In this document: positions 56,807 through 64,000 of the stretch, in pieces
How positions within the stretch are numbered: the first letter of the stretch is position 1
How the letters are laid out: every line of letters begins with the position of its first letter
Source of the DNA: Ignavibacteria bacterium
Lineage (GTDB): Bacteria; Bacteroidota; Ignavibacteria; Kapaibacteriales; UBA4661
Length of the DNA stretch: 64,000 nt
NCBI GenBank assembly: GCA_013298775.1
Contig: JAAFIV010000004.1
Coordinates: 1 to 64,000, forward strand
Direction of reading: 5' to 3'
The notes under the pieces: generated by a model
Told to the model about the DNA's origin: nothing
The model's input: the letters and a program-made list of their open reading frames with translations, nothing else
Databases searched by the model: none
Program-made: the position numbers and the translations under genes

Positions 56807-57142
56807 AAAGAAAAAAACGATACAGGTAAAAACAGATATGATGCGGGTTTTGAGGCGTTCACCCGCAACAACAATAGATAGAATGATTGCGTAGAATTGA
56901 CCGCGTAAAACTGACTGAGCAAAGATTTTATTGAATATTGTTGAAGGGGAAAAACTCCTGAGGTTGCCGTGCAAACGGAAACCTCCTCTCTGAAGCATTA
57001 CAGCCGTTTGCACACAATTTTGTGCGCAAACGGCTGTGGTGTTTTTGGAGAGTTGCTACCGTGCGATGATGGAACGGCATAGGGCAATATATCCCACGAC
57101 AAAGGGAGTACCGTAAAAGGTTTGAGACAGGAAAGGGCAACA

Positions 57143-57178
57143 AAAAAGCCGCTTCAGTAATGAAGCGGCTTTTGCGGT
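57143..57178 (-). terminator. Rho-independent terminator downstream of tRNA-Arg
   Basis: On minus strand AAAAGCCGCTTCA-TTAC-TGAAGCGGCTTTTTTG. Confidence 0.85.
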
Positions 57179-57182
57179 TTTT

Positions 57183-57259
57183 TGGTGCACCCAAAGAGAT
57201 TCGAACTCCTAGCCTTTTGATTCGTAGTCAAATGCTCTATCCAGTTGAGCTATGGGTGC
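57183..57259 (-). tRNA. tRNA-Arg (anticodon ACG)
   Basis: Minus strand GCACCCATAGCTCAACTGGATAGAGCATTTGACTACGAATCAAAAGGCTAGGAGTTCGAATCTCTTTGGGTGCACCA; full cloverleaf, anticodon loop CTACGAA, encoded CCA. Confidence 0.96.
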
Positions 57260-57304
57260 ATCTGTCAAGCGAATAATCGGTGTTATCTGAACACAATGCG
57301 ATTA

Positions 57305-57568
57305 TTACGCTGCTTTTTTCATTTTCTGGATGTGCGTTGCAAGTTTCGACTTGTGGTTTGCTGCATAGTTTTTATGTACAATGCCACGGTCTGCAATGCG
57401 GTCGAGGATTTGCGCTGCGCGACGGAATTTTTGCTCGGCTTCAGAAGCATTCGGAGCAGACGTTACGTCTTTGATGGCGCGTTTTGCCATTACTTTGTAG
57501 AAGCGGTTGTACGCTTGGCGTTTTTTGTCTTGGCGGACGCGCTTTTCTGATGAAACATGATTTGGCAT
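57305..57568 (-). CDS. rpsT: 30S ribosomal protein S20
   Basis: MPNHVSSEKRVRQDKKRQAYNRFYKVMAKRAIKDV..LDRIADRGIVHKNYAANHKSKLATHIQKM. Confidence 0.96.
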   Translation of the reverse strand: MPNHVSSEKRVRQDKKRQAYNRFYKVMAKRAIKDVTSAPNASEAEQKFRRAAQILDRIADRGIVHKNYAANHKSKLATHIQKMKKAA

Positions 57569-57716
57569 ATCGTTCTGATATTTTCTTTATGCTGTATTGT
57601 TGAAATAGTATAGACCACAAATTTACGAAGAACTTTATTTACTTCCAAAATATTTTTTAAAACTTTCTACATTTTTTCGCTTTCCGTCCGTCAAACACCG
57701 CACAGAAACACGTGCG

Positions 57717-59426
57717 TCAAATCAAATGTGTAACAGCAATTTTCCGAAATTTCTTGCCAGAAAGCAGATTCGACGAGCTTCCTGAAGCATTGCTCCGCAA
57801 AATTACTTCGCCTTTTTTCAAGTTCGTGATTGCTTCTTTTAATCGCTGAAAATCTTGCCCCGAAACACCGAATAAATCTCTGAGGACGCGGTCGTTCATG
57901 CTTTGTTGGCGCATGATGAGCGGATATTGCGCGTTGGCGTAAAAATCAAAGTATTCGCTGCGGAAGCTCTCCATTGCTTGCGTTGCGAGGATTATGCTCA
58001 AGCCTTTATTGCGCCCAACTGCTATCAAGTTCCGAAGCGGTTTGTTGTCAAAATCCAGCATATAGTGTGCTTCGTCAATGATGGTGAAGTGGCGCAGTTC
58101 CACGTGTGTAGCGTTTACGGCTTGGACGGGCAAGGTTTCGTAACACGCATTCAATTTCGCAATCGTAAAATAGACCACCGCTTTTGCCAAAATTCCTTCT
58201 TTCGGAAACGTGTCTAATTTCACAATCACATTCGTGCGAACAAGGTCAATGCTATCGTGCGCGGCAAAAAGATTGGAACGAATAAGCTGTGCCAGCAACG
58301 ATTTCACAGAATCCGCTTTCTCCCGCGATTTCTCATCTTGCAACAAAATATATTCCTCCAACACCGCTTCAAATCTAATTGGCGCACCTTTGCTTGCTTG
58401 ATATGCCGCAATGACCGCTTCAGTGAGCCTGTTTGCCATGTTCGCGCTCATTGTGGCGCGGTCGAGCGCGAGCAGCGCGTTGGCAAGTTCGGTAGCGTAG
58501 AGATTGATTTCGCTGCGCATTGCTTGAGACAAAGCATTGCCACTTTCCTGTATTTGTGAGGCTTTGGGGCGAAAATCTTTGAACGGATTGAACGGCAAAG
58601 GCGCGAGAAGCGGATTGTGTATGCACTTCTCCGAAAGCTCGAAATGGCGTAACCACGCGCCGTTGGCGGGGTCGGAAAATTCTCCTTTGTAATCGAACAG
58701 CAAAATACTCAACGGGAAGGGCGTTTCCACCGTCGCGCCGCGCATTTGCTGCAACAAAACCGCCAGCAAATTCGTTTTGCCTGAACCCGTCGCCCCCGCA
58801 ATCAGCATTTGCGTATTTGCGATGTCGCGTCCGTTCAAACTCAGGTACGACGGGCTTTCTACCGCCGTGTCCACAAACGAACCAATACGAATATTGAGTG
58901 CGGGAATATCCTGCGCCGCACCAGAACGTTCCTCGCTTGCAATGTATTCAAGCCATTCTTGCAAGATTTCTTCGCGCAGACAGAGCTGCGCACCGCGTAA
59001 CATCTCGCTTCCAACGATTTTGCTTATCTGCGTTGAAGTATTGACCGTTTCTTTATTTTGAGAATCCGCGCTTTGAGCTAATTCCGCCGGGAAGCACGAT
59101 GAATAGCGTAGTTTCAGCAATGCCGACCACAACGGAACGTTGTTATTCCGCGAAAAAACGGTGTCGTGAATGCCGAGCGTCTCGGAAAGCGGCAACGTTG
59201 CATAGTCTTCAACGCTACGAGGCGCGTCAATACTCAGTCCGACGGCAAAGCACAGGCGTTGAACAAGATTGTTAGTAATCGTAATTGGCTGCAAATCCGC
59301 ACCACGCCATGCGAGTGGGTTGCACAAGGTTTCCAAGCGTTGCTTTATTTCCATCACCAATGGTTGCAGCGCGTCGGCTTGTCGGAGGGCGGTAAAGTCT
59401 AGGGTTTCGGAGGGAATTGCGTTCAT
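57717..59426 (-). CDS. HerA/VirB4-like DUF87 ATPase with DndE-like N-terminal region
   Basis: Walker A MLIAGATGSGKTNLL, Walker B FTIIDEAHYML, sensor LATQAMESF; N-terminal NLVQRLCFAVGLSIDAPRSVEDYATLPLSETLGIHDTVFSRNNNVPLWSALLKLRY resembles DndE. Confidence 0.75.
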   Translation of the reverse strand: MNAIPSETLDFTALRQADALQPLVMEIKQRLETLCNPLAWRGADLQPITITNNLVQRLCFAVGLSIDAPRSVEDYATLPLSETLGIHDTVFSRNNNVPLWSALLKLRYSSCFPAELAQSADSQNKETVNTSTQISKIVGSEMLRGAQLCLREEILQEWLEYIASEERSGAAQDIPALNIRIGSFVDTAVESPSYLSLNGRDIANTQMLIAGATGSGKTNLLAVLLQQMRGATVETPFPLSILLFDYKGEFSDPANGAWLRHFELSEKCIHNPLLAPLPFNPFKDFRPKASQIQESGNALSQAMRSEINLYATELANALLALDRATMSANMANRLTEAVIAAYQASKGAPIRFEAVLEEYILLQDEKSREKADSVKSLLAQLIRSNLFAAHDSIDLVRTNVIVKLDTFPKEGILAKAVVYFTIAKLNACYETLPVQAVNATHVELRHFTIIDEAHYMLDFDNKPLRNLIAVGRNKGLSIILATQAMESFRSEYFDFYANAQYPLIMRQQSMNDRVLRDLFGVSGQDFQRLKEAITNLKKGEVILRSNASGSSSNLLSGKKFRKIAVTHLI

Positions 59427-59470
59427 GCACGAGAGGATTTTTAAACGATTAAGGCTGGTATGAAGCAAAA

Positions 59471-59566
59471 AATCATTAGTGGCACAGACATTCTTGTCTG
59501 TGAGTATTGGTGAGGGACTCAGGTAAAAAGCACAGACAAGAATGTCCGTGCCACTGAAGCCTCATT
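59471..59566. repeat. Family B MITE core copy
   Basis: AGTGGCACAGACATTCTTGTCTGTGAGTATTGGTGAGG...AGCACAGACAAGAATGTCCGTGCCACTGAAGCC. Confidence 0.8.
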
Positions 59567-59582
59567 CTACAATGTCCTATTC

Positions 59583-59755
59583 TTTGAAGTTTAGATAAAA
59601 TTCTGAAAGCCGCATAAAACCATGACCTGCACGAAGCCCTCACCCAACCCTCTCCCAGAGGGAGGGGGCTTCAGAACTCGCATAAAATCTTGCCCTTCTC
59701 CCTCTGGGAGAAGGGTTGGGATGAGGGCGGCGCAAGAGTTTATCTAAACTTCAAA
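59583..59755. mobile_element. Family C MITE (173 bp) at the panC stop codon
   Basis: TIRs TTTGAAGTTTAGATAAA / TTTATCTAAACTTCAAA (17 bp perfect); candidate TTC duplication at 59580-59582 and 59756-59758. Confidence 0.85.
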
Positions 59756-60604
59756 TTCCACAACCACCACATTATCAATCAAGCGCGTAGAACCAAGCCG
59801 CACGGCGAGAAGCAGCACGATTGCTTGTGTTGTGGCAAAAGTATCGGGTTGTGCGAGTGTCGTGGCATCGGCGGCGGCGGCGTAGTCAATGCGCAAATGC
59901 GGAATGCTTGTCAAGATAGATTTCATCAGGCTTTCAATGCTGCTCCGCTCACGCTCACCACGTTCAATCAGCGTCTTTGCTTCTTGCAGAGCTTTGTGCA
60001 GAACAAGAGCATTGATGCGGTCTTCAGGCGATAAATACACATTCCGCGAACTCATCGCCAAGCCGTCTTTTTCGCGCATCGTGGGGCAAATCCTGAGTTC
60101 AAGCGGGAAAGCGAGGTCGCGCACGAGTTTTTGTACCACCATACATTGCTGATAATCTTTCTGTCCAAAGAAGGCAACATCAGGCTGCGTGAGCAAAAAG
60201 AGCTTCGCTACAACGGTTGCAACGCCATCGAAATGCGTGGGGCGAAATTCTCCTTCAAACGGGGCAGTTACGCCGCCGATGCTGATATTGAGCGCGAAAT
60301 CTGGCGTGTACATTTCTTCTGCTTTGGGCGTAAAAAGAACATCTGCGCCTGCTTCGCTCGCCAGGGCTGTATCCCGCTCCAAATCTCGCGGGTAGCGGGA
60401 AAGGTCTTCTGTTGGCGCGAATTGCAGAGGATTAACAAAAATAGTGGTAATCACAACATCGCACTCCTCGCGGGCAGTGCGTATCAGCGATGCGTGTCCG
60501 TCATGCAAAAAGCCCATCGTTGGTACAACGCCGACGCGCTTGCCAGAACGCTTGTATTCAAGCGCGATGCGTTGCATTTCTGTTGTGGAGGAGAGTATGT
60601 GCAT
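59744..60604 (-). CDS. panC: Pantothenate synthetase
   Basis: VGVVPTMGFLHDGHASLIRTAREECDVVITTIFVNPLQFAPTEDLSRYPRDLERD..FGQKDYQQCMVVQKLVRDLAFP. Confidence 0.97.
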   Translation of the reverse strand: MHILSSTTEMQRIALEYKRSGKRVGVVPTMGFLHDGHASLIRTAREECDVVITTIFVNPLQFAPTEDLSRYPRDLERDTALASEAGADVLFTPKAEEMYTPDFALNISIGGVTAPFEGEFRPTHFDGVATVVAKLFLLTQPDVAFFGQKDYQQCMVVQKLVRDLAFPLELRICPTMREKDGLAMSSRNVYLSPEDRINALVLHKALQEAKTLIERGERERSSIESLMKSILTSIPHLRIDYAAAADATTLAQPDTFATTQAIVLLLAVRLGSTRLIDNVVVVEFEV

Positions 60605-60655
60605 GGCGTGGGTGGATGGGAGAAAATGCGAACGTACTTGTTCTGATTTTGATTT

Positions 60656-60764
60656 GAGAACGCGGATTTTGAGGACAGAAGAAGACTTTTCAAGGATGCA
60701 ATTATACGTTCAAAACACGCCAGAGTCCTGACCAGTCCTCTAAAGTCCTCAAATCCGCGTTCTC
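60656..60764. repeat. Inverted repeat element (family E, copy 2)
   Basis: GAGAACGCGGATTTTGAGGAC...GTCCTCAAATCCGCGTTCTC. Confidence 0.85.
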
Positions 60765-60786
60765 TGACGAATGCCCAGTCAAAAGT

Positions 60787-61563
60787 CTATTGCGTACGAA
60801 AATCAAGATTATAAAAAAGGAAAAACATCAGCGTATTATTGCTCTCGAACTGATACCCATTGGCTTTCTGAATGGTCTGATTCATAAAACCAAGCTGCAC
60901 ATTGGCATTTGGCAAAAACTGAAACCCAAGATTCGCGCCGATGCGGTTTTGGTCGAACACATTGTAGCGAACTGTTTCGCCAAAGTTGATAAATATTTCA
61001 TCGTACACATTCACAAACCACGTATTTGCGCGGACTCTGTCGCCTTCCAACGGCAGCGTGAAAAGGCAGCGATAGCGCATACGGTTTTGGTAATCCGCTC
61101 CGCTAGCGGGCTGCGTGGGTGTTGCTTCAAAATCGCCCAAGATGCGTTGCTCTAGGCGAAAACGATGTTGAAATTCCGCATTTCCCTCGAAATGCCGCAC
61201 CATTACTTGCTCCCACGGGCGATGCTCGGGGCGGAAAGCACGAATTGGCTGCGTACCGTAGGGATGCGTCCCAACGTAGCAATAGCCAGCCGTGAGCGTA
61301 ACGTTGTCGGTCAAATGATAGTTGATGCCTGTGCGCAGCAAGAGCTGTTGCCACGAAGCAAGGAAATCTGCGCGTCGCACCTGTACCTCCGTGTGCAAAC
61401 TCCATTCTTTGGTAAAACGGTGCGTTCCGAAGTAATGCAGCCAAGCGTGGGTCTGCGGAGAAACTTCTTGCGGACGTAGTGTTTGTGCGCTGCTTGGGGT
61501 TATTTGTGTGAACAAGCAGATAAAGCTCGTCAGCAAATACGGAAATATGCGGTGTTTGAGCAT
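60787..61563 (-). CDS. DUF2490 family outer-membrane-like protein
   Basis: Signal peptide; HAWLHYFGTHRFTKEWSLHTEVQVRRADFLASWQQLLLRTGINYHLTDNVTLTAGYCYVGTHPYG. Confidence 0.85.
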   Translation of the reverse strand: MLKHRIFPYLLTSFICLFTQITPSSAQTLRPQEVSPQTHAWLHYFGTHRFTKEWSLHTEVQVRRADFLASWQQLLLRTGINYHLTDNVTLTAGYCYVGTHPYGTQPIRAFRPEHRPWEQVMVRHFEGNAEFQHRFRLEQRILGDFEATPTQPASGADYQNRMRYRCLFTLPLEGDRVRANTWFVNVYDEIFINFGETVRYNVFDQNRIGANLGFQFLPNANVQLGFMNQTIQKANGYQFESNNTLMFFLFYNLDFRTQ

Positions 61564-61620
61564 ACAATCGTTTGAAAAATTGCAAAAATCTTAATGATAA
61601 CACAGAAAAGTTTCTTCATA

Positions 61621-61706
61621 AGTGGCACAGATATTCTTGTCTGTGAGTGTTGATGCAAGCCTAAAGCGAAGAACACAGACAGGAATGTCTGTGCCACCGA
61701 AGACAT
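61621..61706. repeat. Family B MITE core copy
   Basis: AGTGGCACAGATATTCTTGTCTGTGAGTGTTGATG...ACACAGACAGGAATGTCTGTGCCACCGAAG. Confidence 0.8.
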
Positions 61707-61730
61707 AGGAAGCTGAATGTATCTAGCGTT

Positions 61731-63569
61731 TTATTCCTCTTCGGCAAGATATTTTGCCAGAAACGTTTCCATTGTTTCGTAAAATTCAAAGCGATTTTCT
61801 TCATTACGGAAGCCGTGTCCTTCGTTGTCTTTCACAAGGTATGGCACGTCAATCCCGCGTCGTTTCAATGCCTCCACGATTTGATTGGATTCCTCAATGT
61901 TCACACGCGGGTCTTTCGCGCCCTGCGCCACGAGCAAAGGAGCTTTGATGCGGTCCACATGAAAAACGGGCGAGGTTGCTTTGAACTGCTCTGCGTCCGT
62001 GTCGGGATTGCCCACCATTTCGTGCATCATTGCCAAATACGGCTTCCAATACGGTGGAATGGTCTGCATGAAGGTAAATAAATTGCTTACGCCAACGTAA
62101 TCCACGCCGCACGCATACAATTCTGGCGTGAACGCCAAACCCGCCAGCACCGCATAACCACCGTAGCTGCCGCCGTAAATCGCCACGCGCTTGGGGTCGG
62201 CGATGCCTTCCTCGATGAGCCATTGTACGCCGTCGCTGATGTCGTTTTGCATGGCGCGTCCCCACTGCTTGAAACCGTGTTCCCAGAAGGTGCGTCCGTA
62301 GCCCGTCGAGCCGCGATAATTCACCTGCAAGACCGCATATCCGCGATTGGCGAGGAATTGAATTTCAGGATTGTAGCCCCATGCGTCGCGCACCCAGGGT
62401 CCGCCATGTGGATTGATAACGACGGGCAAATGCCGTGCTTGCTGGTGTCTGGGCAATTTCGGCAGCGTCAAATAGCCATGCAGCGTGAGTCCATCGCGGC
62501 TGTGGAATTTTACAGGTTTCATTTCCGCGAGGTCTTTTTCATTCAGCCAAGGGCTGATGTCGCTGAGTTTTGTGAGGCGGTCTTTGTTCAAATCGAAGAG
62601 ATAATACGCGCCCAGCGAGCGGTCGCTGTACGTGCGGACAATCATCATATCTTCGTTTTTGTTCATGTCGTGAATCGTTACCTCGTAGCCGTGCAAGCGA
62701 GCCGCGACGCGCTGATAGAGCGATTTTGCAATTTTATCCAAAAATACTCGCTCGCGCTTCCACGTTGTGTACGCAATGGCTGTTAAAACCTTGCGTTTGC
62801 GGGAATACGAGAGCGTTGTGGCATCCACGTCGTCATGCTCGAACAGCACATCATTTTCTTTTGCGTTTTCAAGGCTGAATCGCACAATCGCACTTTTGTC
62901 GCGTCCCAGATTTGATGCGGCATACAGGTCATTGTTATCAAAGCTAAAAAACATTGGGTCAATGCTTTCTTTGAAATTCGTGGTCAGCACGGGCGCGAAC
63001 TCATCTTGCTCGGTTTTGCGGTGCAGAAGTGTTGTTTCTACGCCATCAGTCGCCATTGCGATGCGGAGTTTGCCGTCGTGGTCGGTCATCCAACCCGTGA
63101 TATTTCCTGGGTTTTCGGCAATCATTTGTAATTCGCCGCTTGGCAAATGCAAACGATAGACATCGAACAGCTCTGGATTGCGCTTGTTCAGGCTGATGAG
63201 CATGAAATCATCGTGGTCTTCGAGCGCGTCAATGATTTGCGCTCGTACACCGTCGAAGGGCGTGAGGTCGCGCAGATTATCACCACTGAGATTCACCGCC
63301 ACAACGTGATAGTTTTCATCGCCACCAAAATCTTTCACATAAACAATGCAATTATCGGTTTTCCAAAAATAGCCCGCGATATCGCGCTCGGTTTCCTGCG
63401 TGAGGCGAAAGGTGCGCTCATCGCGGCGGTCTTGAACAACAATGTTCATGCGGTTTTCAAAGGGCTGCAACCACGAAATAAACATCCCGCTTGGCGAGAT
63501 TTGGTAATTTGCTTTCTCAGGATTACGAAAAAAATCACGAAGAGGAATAAGCGGTGATGCGGTGTTCAT
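61731..63569 (-). CDS. S9 family prolyl oligopeptidase
   Basis: VVINPHGGPWVRDAWGYNPEIQFLANRGYAVLQVNYRGSTGYGR..AIYGGSYGGYAVLAGLAFTPELY..HVDRIKAPLLVAQGAKDPRVNIEES..DNEGHGF. Confidence 0.95.
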   Translation of the reverse strand: MNTASPLIPLRDFFRNPEKANYQISPSGMFISWLQPFENRMNIVVQDRRDERTFRLTQETERDIAGYFWKTDNCIVYVKDFGGDENYHVVAVNLSGDNLRDLTPFDGVRAQIIDALEDHDDFMLISLNKRNPELFDVYRLHLPSGELQMIAENPGNITGWMTDHDGKLRIAMATDGVETTLLHRKTEQDEFAPVLTTNFKESIDPMFFSFDNNDLYAASNLGRDKSAIVRFSLENAKENDVLFEHDDVDATTLSYSRKRKVLTAIAYTTWKRERVFLDKIAKSLYQRVAARLHGYEVTIHDMNKNEDMMIVRTYSDRSLGAYYLFDLNKDRLTKLSDISPWLNEKDLAEMKPVKFHSRDGLTLHGYLTLPKLPRHQQARHLPVVINPHGGPWVRDAWGYNPEIQFLANRGYAVLQVNYRGSTGYGRTFWEHGFKQWGRAMQNDISDGVQWLIEEGIADPKRVAIYGGSYGGYAVLAGLAFTPELYACGVDYVGVSNLFTFMQTIPPYWKPYLAMMHEMVGNPDTDAEQFKATSPVFHVDRIKAPLLVAQGAKDPRVNIEESNQIVEALKRRGIDVPYLVKDNEGHGFRNEENRFEFYETMETFLAKYLAEEE

Positions 63570-63654
63570 GGGAAAGAGTGAAATTTGAGGGAGGAGAGAT
63601 AAAGAGAAATGCAAAGGGGCGAAAAACCTCGTGTTCTTCGCCCCTTGTGGATGT

Positions 63655-64000
63655 TTACTGATGTAAAACTGGCGTGATGCTGCGTTTACCTAAATGTTCA
63701 ATCACGAGGAAATACGCGCCTTGTGGCAATTCTTTCAGGGAAAGAAGTTCACTTGCGTTCTCTGCAATCCAGCGCACACGTTCTTGCCCTACGCTTGTAA
63801 TGATGCGGCATTCAGCGCGTGGTGGAATGCCATTTACGAGCAGTACATCCTGTGCGGGATTTGGCGAACAGACCACAGAAGCAAGATTGGATGAGGCGTT
63901 GCGGTTATTCACCGACGTTGCTGTTTGCTGTGCGGCAACTTGCACATTGACATCGAAAAAGGTTGTTGCAGCGCGGCGTTTATCATCCACTGCCACGACC
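63655..64000 (-). CDS. T9SS type A sorting domain-containing protein, C-terminal fragment (runs off window)
   Basis: VVCSPNPAQDVLLVNGIPPRAECRIITSVGQERVRW..LKELPQGAYFLVIEHLGKRSITPVLHQ. Confidence 0.8.
   Translation of the reverse strand, partial: VVAVDDKRRAATTFFDVNVQVAAQQTATSVNNRNASSNLASVVCSPNPAQDVLLVNGIPPRAECRIITSVGQERVRWIAENASELLSLKELPQGAYFLVIEHLGKRSITPVLHQ

Noticed and set aside
56961-57037. Riboswitch
   Set aside because: No same-strand gene lies downstream on either strand in a position to be controlled.
57183-57259. tRNA-Arg as integration site of a genomic island
   Set aside because: No integrase, no direct repeat of the tRNA 3' end and only housekeeping neighbours.
57717-59426. Complete Dnd/Ssp phosphorothioation locus
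   Set aside because: Only the HerA-like ATPase is present; neighbours are rpsT and panC.

Overview
This 64 kb window is chromosomal, from a member of the Bacteroidota/Chlorobiota (FCB) group. The taxon is inferred from type IX secretion (T9SS) C-terminal sorting domains, a PorQ-like protein and overall gene content. Most of it is ordinary housekeeping and accessory genes: ruvA, htpG, rpsT with tRNA-Arg(ACG), panC, an FtsB/DivIC-like protein, a ROK kinase, an aromatic amino acid lyase, a fused E1 2-oxoacid dehydrogenase, a phytoene/squalene synthase-like enzyme, two large sensor kinases, an S9 peptidase, a MocR regulator and an aminotransferase. Two giant secreted proteins (3291 and about 2240 aa) carry TIG/IPT domains and T9SS tails. 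The best candidate for an undescribed system is at the left edge (203-3304). There an Mrr-type endonuclease gene starts inside the stop codon of a metH that appears to lack its activation domain. It is followed by a frameshifted HicB remnant and a translationally overlapping pair: an OLD/AAA15-like ATPase plus a small protein with a PD-(D/E)xK-like signature. Other items worth attention: an orphan HerA-type ATPase with a DndE-like N-terminus; an Anbu peptidase beside an ATP-grasp enzyme; a disulfide-reductase-fold flavoprotein lacking the CxxxxC pair; and many palindromic MITE-like repeat families. These include two nested insertions with readable target-site duplications and one element inserted exactly at the panC stop codon. 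All family assignments are by eye; no searches were run.
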